DNA of 7,651 bases from the NCBI GenBank assembly GCA_016872875.1, contig VGYW01000401.1, positions 1 to 7,651 of the forward strand. The letters are read 5' to 3'. Shown here piece by piece: positions 1 through 5,976 of this stretch (the first letter of the stretch is position 1; every line of letters begins with the position of its first letter). A program made the translations under genes and the position numbers. Source of the DNA: Planctomycetota bacterium. Lineage in GTDB: Bacteria; Planctomycetota; PUPC01; DSUN01. Under the pieces are notes generated by a model. That model did not search any database, was not told the origin of the DNA, and was given only the letters and a program-made list of their open reading frames with translations.

Positions 1-59
1 TGCGCCGCGGCGATCTTCGGTTCGGCGCCCTGGATGGACGCGAGGTTAGGAGAGGATTC

Positions 60-77
60 CACACTTGTACAAGTGTG
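60..77. promoter_or_regulatory. Palindrome copy 1 (operator-like)
   Basis: CACACTTGTACAAGTGTG is a perfect 18-bp palindrome. Two more pairs (T57-A80, T58-A79) extend it after one mismatch. It has the form of a site for a dimeric helix-turn-helix regulator, but I cannot name the regulator. Confidence 0.5.
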
Positions 78-206
78 AAATGGTCCTGCTCAGATCAACT
101 GTGAAGATGCGGGGATTCGCGCGGCGGCTGGCAATCACTGGCCACTCTGCGCCGCGGCGATCTTCGGTTCGGCGCCCTGGATGGACGCGAGGTTAGGAGA
201 GGATTC

Positions 207-224
207 CACACTTGTACAAGTGTG
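207..224. promoter_or_regulatory. Palindrome copy 2 (operator-like)
   Basis: Identical to copy 1 in sequence and immediate flanks, and exactly 147 bp downstream. It lies in the near-identical second tandem unit. Confidence 0.5.
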
Positions 225-348
225 AAATGGTCCTGCTCAGATCAACTGTGAAGATGCGGGGATTCGCGCGGCGGTTGGCAATCACTGGCCACTCTGCGCC
301 GCGGCGATCTGCGGTTCGGCGCGCCCTGAGGGAAAGGGACGTTACGAC

Positions 349-380
349 ATGCTTTCACACTTTTACAAGTGTGGAACCAT
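349..380. promoter_or_regulatory. Palindrome copy 3, 32-bp imperfect form
   Basis: The core 356-373 reads CACACTTTTACAAGTGTG, one base off the perfect palindrome. The symmetry extends outward to ATG at 349 and CAT at 380 with few mismatches. It is kept although the surrounding unit has diverged strongly from units 1 and 2. Confidence 0.45.
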
Positions 381-498
381 CCTGCCCAGATCAAGAGGGA
401 AGTTGGGGGGATGCGTTGGGCGGTCGGCAACCACTGACCGTCACGGGGCACGGCGACCTTTGCCGCAGAGCGCCCTGTGGGGGGAGGGGCGTTGCCAC

Positions 499-530
499 AT
501 GATTCCACACTTGTACAAGTGTGGAATCAT
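499..530. promoter_or_regulatory. Palindrome copy 4, perfect 32-bp form
   Basis: The 32 bp from ATGATTCCACAC to GTGTGGAATCAT, centred between 514 and 515, are perfectly self-complementary. It is the last and most symmetric palindrome, about 150 bp before the -35 box of the operon promoter. It could act as DNA (operator) or, if transcribed, as a hairpin with a 16-bp stem. Confidence 0.55.
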
Positions 531-679
531 CTCCACGGGTTGGCAGGGAACGCAAGAAGGTGCCTCTGACGCACACGGCACACCCATAGGCCGCCGGAAC
601 AGCGACCGGAACCCGTCGCGGAGTTCCTGCACGATGTCCCAAAGGCGCGGGAGTCCGCCCTGGCGCCTCCCTTCAGCGC
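531..679. other. Spacer between palindrome array and promoter
   Basis: I see no gene or clear signal in this stretch. It has roughly the length of one more array unit, but no fifth palindrome is found where one would be expected (around 655). Confidence 0.5.
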
Positions 680-708
680 TTGACTTGGGCGTGGCACACC
701 AGTAGAGT
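680..708 (+). promoter_or_regulatory. Sigma70-type promoter for the three-gene operon
   Basis: A -35 box TTGACT (680-685, 5/6 to consensus) and a -10 box TAGAGT (703-708, 4/6) are separated by exactly 17 bp. Transcription would begin near 714-716, giving a 5' leader of about 40 nt before the start at 755. The -35 box coincides with an upstream in-frame TTG at 680, which argues against that codon as the translation start. Confidence 0.6.
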
Positions 709-754
709 CGAGCCAGGTGGGAGGGGAATCTGGGAGCGGATGGAGGAACTGCCC

Positions 755-1912
755 ATGACGAGACATCGGCGGTTTGGGGCTGTTGGGCTGTGCGTGGCGG
801 CGATTGCGCTCCTTGCCAGCGGGGCGCAGGGGGGCAGCGCCGTGCTCCTCGGCGTGAGCAAGGGGCAGATGCCGAACGACACGAACGCGGACCCGCAGTT
901 GGCCCTTGAGGAGAAGGCGGAGCTGGGCGGCCCGGCCCTCAAGGTGGTCTTCGCCCAGGGCTCGGCCTTCGGCGAGACCAGGCCGAAGGTGGTGGACTGG
1001 ACGCCGTACAAGACGCTGAGGTTCGACGCGCTGAACCCCGCTGACAAGCCGGTGAGCATCACGCTATGCATCCGCCACAAGGGGACGACCGGCTACCAGA
1101 CTCGCGCCGACAGCGCGCTGATGCTCAAGCCTGGGAAGAACGCCATCGCCATCAACCTGGCGGACATGGCCAACGTTGACGGCTCGCGGCCCGACTTCTC
1201 GGTCGTGCGGCACTGGTACGTGACGTGCGACGCGGCGAACACGACGGTTTACTTCGGCGACTTTACGCTCGAGGGCCAGGGGGCAGCCGCGCCGGCGCCC
1301 GCGGCGGGCCAGCCCGCCACCCCCGCGCCCGCAGGCGGCCCCATCCGCATCACAGGTAAGGTGGGCGACATGGCGGTGGACCTCACCGTGACCGGCCTGG
1401 GGGGCGCGCCGGCGGCAGGCCCGACGGCCCCCGCCACGCCCGCACCGGCACCAGCGGCCGGAGCTAAGGCCACGCTCCTCGCCATCTCGAAGGGGAGCAT
1501 GCCCAACGACACGAACGCCGACCCGAAGGTGGCGCTCGACGACAACGCGGAGCTCGGGGGCGTGTGCCTCAAGGTCACGTTCACGAAGGGCGCGTCGTTC
1601 GGAATGTCGCGCGCGGGGCTGAAGGACTGGCGCGGCTACGCCAGCCTCCGCTTCACGGCCGTCAACACCGGCAAGACGCCCCTCACCGTCACGGCCACCA
1701 TCAAGCACGCCGGCTCGAAGAGCTACGGCACGCGGGTGGACAAGGACGTCGTTCTGGCTCCGGGCAAGAACGACGTGGTGGTGGCTCTCGCGGGGGCAGC
1801 GAACAACGACGGCTCGGCCCCCGACTTCTCGAGCATCAGCCAGTGGTACGTCGCCTGCGAATCCGAGGCGACCGTGCTCTTCGGCGACTTCACTTTGGAG
1901 GGCGGGAAATGA
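755..1912 (+). CDS. Secreted protein with two tandem carbohydrate-binding-like beta-sandwich domains
   Basis: The protein has 385 residues. ATG 755 was chosen because GGAGGA (742-747) lies 7 nt upstream and a signal peptide follows: MTRHRR, a hydrophobic stretch to about residue 22, and likely cleavage near 24-26. Earlier in-frame starts at 680 and 740 would overlap the promoter or bury the signal. Domain 1 (~28-174) and domain 2 (~239-383) are clear duplicates, sharing SKG.MPNDTNADP, AELGG, DW..Y..LRF, RADS/RVDK, L.PGKN, DGS.PDFS and FGDFTLEG. The Ala/Pro-rich linker (175-236) contains a short IRITG...GLG segment. The pattern resembles galactose-binding-like/CBM jelly rolls; no catalytic motif is seen. 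It is first in an operon and overlaps the next gene by ATGA. A role in polysaccharide or surface binding is inferred from its neighbours; the exact family is not recognised. Confidence 0.85.
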   Translation: MTRHRRFGAVGLCVAAIALLASGAQGGSAVLLGVSKGQMPNDTNADPQLALEEKAELGGPALKVVFAQGSAFGETRPKVVDWTPYKTLRFDALNPADKPVSITLCIRHKGTTGYQTRADSALMLKPGKNAIAINLADMANVDGSRPDFSVVRHWYVTCDAANTTVYFGDFTLEGQGAAAPAPAAGQPATPAPAGGPIRITGKVGDMAVDLTVTGLGGAPAAGPTAPATPAPAPAAGAKATLLAISKGSMPNDTNADPKVALDDNAELGGVCLKVTFTKGASFGMSRAGLKDWRGYASLRFTAVNTGKTPLTVTATIKHAGSKSYGTRVDKDVVLAPGKNDVVVALAGAANNDGSAPDFSSISQWYVACESEATVLFGDFTLEGGK

Positions 1913-3084
1913 CAAGACAGACGACAGAGGACAGAGGACAGACGACAGCAAGAAGAAAGCCGGCGATCGGCGGACGACCGACGGCGGTCCTGGCCCTTCT
2001 CCTCCCCGTGGCGCTATGGGCCGGCGAGAGGAGGGCGATGATCCTGGAGGTCAGCAAGGGGGTGATGCCCGACTCCATCCCCGAGGGGGTGAAGGGCTCG
2101 CTCGACGAGAAGCCTGCGCTGGGCGGCGTCTGCCTCAAGATGGTCTTCGACAAGGCCACCTGGTTCGGCGACTGCCGGGCAAAGGACTGGTCGCGCTTCG
2201 CCAAGCTCAAGTTCGATGTCCTCAACCCCGCCCAGCAGGAGGCCAAGATCAACCTCACGATCAAGCACAAGGGGAGCACGACGTACGACAACCGGGCCGA
2301 CATTCCGCTCCTCGCCAAGCCGGGCAAGAGCACGTGCGAGGTGGACCTGGCGGGCGTGAGGAACAACGACGGCACGGCGCCCGACCTCTCGCTCGTGAAG
2401 ATATGGAGTCTCGACGGCCCGACGGGCTCGACGCTCTACTTCGGCGACATCTACCTCGAGGGCGAAGTCGGCGCTCCGGCGGCCCCCGCCCCACAGGCCG
2501 CCGCCCCAGGCCAGGGCATCCGCATCACGGGCACGATTGACGTCGTGATCAGCGGCCTGGGCGACACCAAGATCACCATCGTGCCGAAGGAGGGCGGCGC
2601 TCCGGCGGCCCCCGCCACTCCACAGCCCGCAGCGGGGAAGAAGGCGGTCCTCTGGGGATTCACCAAGGGCGAGCTCCCGCGGGACTCCTTGAACGTCAAG
2701 GCGTCACTAGCGGAAGACGCCAAGCTGGGCGGGGTGTGCCTCAAGGTGCAGTTCGGCAAGGAGAGCTTCTTCGCCGACTGGGCGCTGAAGATCAAGGACT
2801 GGCGCCCGTTCGCCTCCCTCAAGTTCACCGCCGTGAACCCCGGCGACAAGCCTGTCACCCTCGCCCTCACGATCAAGCACAAGGGCACGACTGGCTACGA
2901 CACCCGCGTTGACCGCTCCTTCGCCCTCGCCCCCGGCAAGAACGAGCTCGAGGTCGCCCTCACCGGCATCGCCAGCAACGACGGCACCGCCGCCGACCTC
3001 TCGGAAGTCAAGATGCTCACCATCGCCGCCGGCGATGAGACAACCATCCTCTTCGGCGATTTTGTGTTGGAGGGCGGGCAATGA
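1909..3084 (+). CDS. Secreted protein with two tandem carbohydrate-binding-like domains (paralogue of the preceding gene)
   Basis: The protein has 391 residues. ATG 1909 overlaps the previous stop (ATGA), and the Shine-Dalgarno-like GGAGGGCGGG (1897-1906) lies inside the last codons of the previous gene, so translation is probably coupled. The next Met (codon at 2038) would remove the signal peptide. The n-region is unusually long (1-23) and partly encoded by a heptamer repeat. The hydrophobic core is about 25-37, with likely cleavage after Ala38. Domain 1 (~43-185) and domain 2 (~246-389) share KG..P.DS, LGGVCLK, KDW..FA.LKF, NP, IKHKG, Y(D).R.D, PGK and LFGD..LEG with the previous protein. 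The linker (186-244) again holds IRITG...GLG between Ala/Pro stretches. No catalytic motif is visible. It is probably a product of tandem gene duplication, and binding of polysaccharide or cell surface is inferred. Confidence 0.85.
   Translation: MTRQTTEDRGQTTARRKPAIGGRPTAVLALLLPVALWAGERRAMILEVSKGVMPDSIPEGVKGSLDEKPALGGVCLKMVFDKATWFGDCRAKDWSRFAKLKFDVLNPAQQEAKINLTIKHKGSTTYDNRADIPLLAKPGKSTCEVDLAGVRNNDGTAPDLSLVKIWSLDGPTGSTLYFGDIYLEGEVGAPAAPAPQAAAPGQGIRITGTIDVVISGLGDTKITIVPKEGGAPAAPATPQPAAGKKAVLWGFTKGELPRDSLNVKASLAEDAKLGGVCLKVQFGKESFFADWALKIKDWRPFASLKFTAVNPGDKPVTLALTIKHKGTTGYDTRVDRSFALAPGKNELEVALTGIASNDGTAADLSEVKMLTIAAGDETTILFGDFVLEGGQ
1916..1948 (+). repeat. Heptamer repeat (GACAGAC/GACAGAG) in the gene 2 leader
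   Basis: Four full units and a partial fifth: GACAGAC, GACAGAG, GACAGAG, GACAGAC, GACAG. They begin two codons after the start and encode the Gln/Thr/Asp/Arg-rich n-region of the signal peptide. Seven is not a multiple of three, so gain or loss of a unit would shift the frame. Confidence 0.85.
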
Positions 3085-5516
3085 GACGACAGACGACAGG
3101 GAATCACGCGTCACGCGTCACGCATCTCGCGCTCGCCCTGATTGGCCTCGCCATATCCGGCCTCACGTTCGGCGCGACGGTGTCCGACACGCTGCTGGAG
3201 GAACAGCTCGACCTTCTCGGCAACAAGGACATCAAGACCACCGTCCGCATCCTGCGCAAGCTCAACAAGTTCTTCCTGCTTGAGCACGAGGAACCGACGC
3301 CCGCCCCCACGCCCACGGAGGCCCAGAAGCAGGCCGGCTGCATCGTCTTCACACGCAACTACCTGGAGCCGGTCTACTACAACACCAATCCCCGCCCCTA
3401 TGAGATCAAGCGCGACCTCAAGCTCTTCGTGACGCCAGGCGAGTACGAGCCAATCAGCTTCTCCCTGCTGCCGCTTGACGATCTTCAGGATGTCACGGTC
3501 ACGTGCTCGGACCTCCGCGGCCCGAAGGACGCGACGCTCAAGGCGAGCGCGGTGGACGTGCGGTTCGTCCGCCAACTGGCACGCGGCGTCAAGCCCTTCA
3601 TGTGGACCGTCGGCCCTGAGGCCATAGAGCAGTTCAAGTCGCTCAACATCCCGAAGGGCCGCACCACGCAGTTCTGGCTCACCGTGCGGCCGCCGGAGGA
3701 CGCCACGCCGGGCGCCTACGAAGGCACCGTGGCCATCAAGGCGGCGAACAGGCCGGCGGCGGAACTCAAGCTCACGGTCGTCGTGCTCCCCTTCAAGCTC
3801 CTCGAAGACCCCGACATGGCCTTCGGGTGGTACTATGGAGCGCCGAGCGATCCCGCGGCCTTCCGCCGCGAGCTGGAGGACATGCGCGCCCACGGCTGCA
3901 ACACACTGACCATCCACGAGCCGAAGATCAAGAGTATCACGGCCGACGGCAAGGTGGGGATCGACTTCTCGCACTGGGACGAGCTGCGCAAGCTCTGCCC
4001 TGAGCTCGGCTTCAACGCCATCAAGCAGACCGGCGTTGGCTCGATCACCGACGCAATCGTCCGCATCGGCATCAAAGAGCTGGGGCAGGGCTTCGATGTC
4101 CCCTTCGTCGCCGCGCTCAAAGAGATCAAGAAGTACCTCGACGCCCATCCCGACTTCAAGGTGCTCTTCATCATCTACGACGAGCCGCGCGAGTCGCTCC
4201 TCAACTCCTGGAACCGCACCTACGACCAGAGCGTGGCCTACATCAAGCTCTGCCGGCAAGTCCCAGGGCTACTCATCTCCGTGAATCCGATGGGCGACGG
4301 GAGCGACAAGAAGGACTACACGCCCTTCGCCGACATGGTGGACATCTTGAACACCCACGCCTGGCCCGGCTCGAAGGGCCTCATCGAGCGGACGAAGAAG
4401 GCGGGCAAGACACTGTGGGTCTACAACAACGGCCAGGCACGCCTCCCCTGGGGCTTTGGCGTCTGGCGCGTCGGCGCCAAGGGCGAATGGGAGTGGACCT
4501 ACTCCGGCGCCGGCGGCCCCGACTGCTACAGCCCCATCCCCACCGGCGGCTACGAGAACGAGGGCGAGAGCAACACAGGCCGCTTCCCCGTCTACCGCTT
4601 CCCCGACCGCATCGTGCCGACCCCACGCTACGAATGGTGCCGCGAGGGGGTGGACGACTACAGGTATCTCTACACCCTCCTCCAGCGCCAGAAACAGGCG
4701 AAGTCCGCGGAGGTCGAGGCCCTGCTCAAGGAGATGGCCGGCGTCTTCCCCGAGTACCCGGCGATGGGGTTGACGACGGGCGCCGAGGCGGGCGCCTCGG
4801 GCGACCCCGCGCAACTGCTGGCCTACTTCGACCACTTCCGCTGGCGCATCGCACTCGCCATCCTAGCACTCGACGATCCCGCGGCCCACGCGGCCTATGC
4901 GAAGTTCAAGTTCGGCGAAATCCCGCCCAAGTCGCAAGTCGAGTTGAAGAAGGAGGTAAGCACCGAACAGGCCATCGAGGTCGAGAAGACCACCCTCAAG
5001 CCCGGGGCGAAGATCATCTTCGACTTCGAGGATGACGCCTGCCTCAAGCAGCTCGAGACCGACCGCGGCGGGGCCAACGACCCCTTCGACCCCGACATCA
5101 TGCCCGCCAAGTGGGTCAAGCGCGCCGCCACCCACGGCGACTTCGCCCTCTTCTACCAGCCCGTCGAGAAGGGCGGCGGACTCCACCTCATCAACTTCGA
5201 CGGCGACTGGGCCGGCTTCGATGTGCTCCGCATTGACATCGTCAACCCCAACCGCCGACCGTGCAACGGCTACCTCTGCATCACCGACGCCAAGACCGCC
5301 GTCCCCTACCCGCGCGCGATGGGGCAGTACGACGACCGCTTCGACAAGGAGAGCTTCCCCGTGCCGCCCGGCAAGTTCACCTTCGAGCTCAAGCTCGGCG
5401 GCCTCTCGGCCAACAACGGCCGCCAGCTCGACCTCGCGAAGATCAAGAAGATCGCCATCGGCCTCGACGGCTCCAAGGCGCCCTACTACCTCGACTGCAT
5501 TCGCCTGGAGAAGTAG
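3081..5516 (+). CDS. Secreted GH123/DUF4091-like glycoside hydrolase with C-terminal beta-sandwich domain
   Basis: The protein has 811 residues. ATG 3081 overlaps the previous stop (ATGA), with GGAGGGCGGG just upstream inside the previous gene. Residues 1-32 are a signal peptide (hydrophobic ~16-30). Then come a short helical, Pro-rich segment (35-80), a beta-rich domain (~88-240, with VTPGEYEPISFSL and TPGAYEGTV typical of the GH123/DUF4091 N-terminal sandwich), and a barrel-like region (~245-535). The barrel contains FIIYDEP with Asp367-Glu368, the position of the acidic pair used in substrate-assisted catalysis by GH123 beta-N-acetylgalactosaminidases. PRYEWCREGVDDYRYLYTL (515-533) is the DUF4091 hallmark. 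After a helical part (~535-615), residues ~643-811 form a sandwich domain related to those of the two preceding genes (W.GFD.LRIDIVNP, PPGKFTFEL, YYLDCIRLEK). It likely removes amino-sugar or other sugar residues outside the cell; the substrate is uncertain. Confidence 0.85.
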   Translation: MRRQTTGNHASRVTHLALALIGLAISGLTFGATVSDTLLEEQLDLLGNKDIKTTVRILRKLNKFFLLEHEEPTPAPTPTEAQKQAGCIVFTRNYLEPVYYNTNPRPYEIKRDLKLFVTPGEYEPISFSLLPLDDLQDVTVTCSDLRGPKDATLKASAVDVRFVRQLARGVKPFMWTVGPEAIEQFKSLNIPKGRTTQFWLTVRPPEDATPGAYEGTVAIKAANRPAAELKLTVVVLPFKLLEDPDMAFGWYYGAPSDPAAFRRELEDMRAHGCNTLTIHEPKIKSITADGKVGIDFSHWDELRKLCPELGFNAIKQTGVGSITDAIVRIGIKELGQGFDVPFVAALKEIKKYLDAHPDFKVLFIIYDEPRESLLNSWNRTYDQSVAYIKLCRQVPGLLISVNPMGDGSDKKDYTPFADMVDILNTHAWPGSKGLIERTKKAGKTLWVYNNGQARLPWGFGVWRVGAKGEWEWTYSGAGGPDCYSPIPTGGYENEGESNTGRFPVYRFPDRIVPTPRYEWCREGVDDYRYLYTLLQRQKQAKSAEVEALLKEMAGVFPEYPAMGLTTGAEAGASGDPAQLLAYFDHFRWRIALAILALDDPAAHAAYAKFKFGEIPPKSQVELKKEVSTEQAIEVEKTTLKPGAKIIFDFEDDACLKQLETDRGGANDPFDPDIMPAKWVKRAATHGDFALFYQPVEKGGGLHLINFDGDWAGFDVLRIDIVNPNRRPCNGYLCITDAKTAVPYPRAMGQYDDRFDKESFPVPPGKFTFELKLGGLSANNGRQLDLAKIKKIAIGLDGSKAPYYLDCIRLEK
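3088..3124 (+). repeat. Two heptamer repeats in the gene 3 leader
   Basis: 1.7 units of the GACAGAC heptamer (3088-3099) are followed by three units of TCACGCG (3104-3110, 3111-3117, and 3118-3124 ending in A). Both lie within the first 15 codons and encode the signal-peptide n-region. The first type is shared with the gene 2 leader. Confidence 0.8.
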
Positions 5517-5521
5517 CTCTT

Positions 5522-5553
5522 CCCTCCCGAAGGTCTCTTCACCTTCGGGAGGG
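5522..5553 (+). terminator. Hairpin H1, possible 3'-end hairpin of the operon
   Basis: CCCTCCCGAAGGT (5522-5534) pairs perfectly with ACCTTCGGGAGGG (5541-5553) around a CTCTTC loop, 5 nt after the stop of the glycosidase gene. No T-tract follows, so it may stop RNA degradation or be a mobile palindrome rather than a classic terminator. It is the first of six related hairpins in the window. Confidence 0.45.
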
Positions 5554-5689
5554 TAGCAGGGCGTAGTGAGATGTGAGGAACTAGCGTTTGGTGGCCGCCG
5601 GACTGGGGTGAAGGGATAATTACGGAGTTGAACAACTCCGTAACTGTCGTCCCCCAGAGGACACACAGCCGCTGGCGCGCCGACGGGAG
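5541..5689. repeat. Duplicated intergenic block, copy A
   Basis: It matches 5964-6112 without gaps at a constant offset of 423 bp, with about 13 mismatches by eye. It starts with the 3' arm of hairpin H1, includes the TTACGGAG hairpin, and ends in CCGACGGGAG. Confidence 0.9.
5620..5643. repeat. TTACGGAG hairpin, copy A
   Basis: TTACGGAGTTG (5620-5630) pairs with CAACTCCGTAA (5633-5643), giving an 11-bp inverted repeat around AA. It may be an RNA hairpin or a protein-binding palindrome; its function is unknown. Confidence 0.7.
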
Positions 5690-5848
5690 TTTGGCCCCTG
5701 GTTTTGGGGTCGCCCGCAAGTGCCTACTCGTGCTCGTCGTCGTCCTCGTCGTCGTCGTCGTCGAGTCCGATGGCTCTCTTCATCATCAGGGGAGTCGACG
5801 ACGACAACGACGACGATTGGGAACCCCAAGATCAGGGGCCAGACCCCA
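5690..5848. mobile_element. MITE-like ~159-bp inverted-repeat element
   Basis: Terminal inverted repeats of 21 bp lie at 5690-5710 and 5823-5843 and match at 18 of 21 positions (TTTGGCCCCTG versus the reverse complement of CAGGGGCCAGA, and so on). Inside are a TCG-triplet run (~5728-5764) and a CGA-triplet run (~5794-5816) that are also complementary, so the whole piece can fold into one long hairpin. It is flanked by near-direct repeats CCGACGG(G)AG at 5680-5689 and 5849-5857. The matching place in the second block (6103-6112) has a single CCGACGGAGC and no insert, like an empty site. No transposase is encoded. Confidence 0.55.
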
Positions 5849-5866
5849 CCGACGGAGCGGGGAGTA

Positions 5867-5900
5867 CCCTGCTGAAGGTGTTGGAACGTTCGGGAGAGGG
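5867..5900. repeat. Hairpin H2, degenerate copy
   Basis: The 5' arm CCCTGCTGAAGGT and 3' arm ACGTTCGGGAGAGGG belong to the CCTCCCGAAGGT family. The 5' arm carries the AAGGT version and the 3' arm the ACGTT version, leaving a mismatch. Confidence 0.65.
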
Positions 5901-5903
5901 AAG

Positions 5904-5934
5904 CTATCTCGACTGCATCCGGAGGAGAAGCAGA
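5904..5934 (+). pseudogene. Degenerate copy of the 3' end of the glycosidase gene
   Basis: CTATCTCGACTGCAT followed by a GGAGAAG motif matches the codons for YLDCIRLEK at the end of the glycosidase gene (5486-5513). It is about 418 bp downstream and is followed, as in the original, by a hairpin and the duplicated block. It is too short to encode anything and marks the left part of the duplicated unit. Confidence 0.6.
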
Positions 5935-5944
5935 GCCTTCCTTC

Positions 5945-5976
5945 CCCTCTCAAAGGCTCGAGCACCTTCGGGAGGG
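5945..5976. repeat. Hairpin H3, altered copy of H1
   Basis: CCCTCTCAAAGG (5945-5956) pairs with CCTTCGGGAGGG (5965-5976) with one mismatch and one G-T pair. It lies at the start of the second duplicated block, in the same place as H1 in the first. Confidence 0.65.

Larger units (their letters stand above)
1..530. repeat. Tandem array of four ~147-150 bp units, each with a central palindrome
   Basis: Unit 1 (1-147) and unit 2 (148-294) are almost identical; the one difference I noticed is C/T near 128/275. Unit 3 starts at 295 with the same opening and then diverges. Unit 4, from about 444, is recognisable only by a degenerate opening and its palindrome. The palindromes start at 60, 207, 356 and 506, so the spacing is 147, 149 and 150 bp. 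Unit 1 begins at the window edge, so the array may continue to the left. Short ORFs here change with each unit and none has a convincing ribosome binding site, so I regard the stretch as non-coding. Confidence 0.9.

Noticed and set aside
1..530. CRISPR array
   Set aside because: Units of about 147 bp that are repeated along their whole length, without short repeats separated by unique spacers and without cas genes.
212..705. Short plus- and minus-strand ORFs in the palindrome array
   Set aside because: They are produced by the tandem repeat, change between units, lack ribosome binding sites and resemble no protein family.
680..754. TTG 680 or ATG 740 as start of the first gene
   Set aside because: TTG 680 coincides with the -35 box, and both would put extra residues in front of a clean signal peptide. 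ATG 755 has a well-spaced GGAGGA.
1064..1951. Long antisense ORF opposite the first gene
   Set aside because: An open frame expected from GC-rich codon use on the other strand; the product is Arg/Ala/Gly-rich without domains. The same holds for the antisense ORFs at 3111-4259, 4269-4835, 4863-5666 and 6043-7203.
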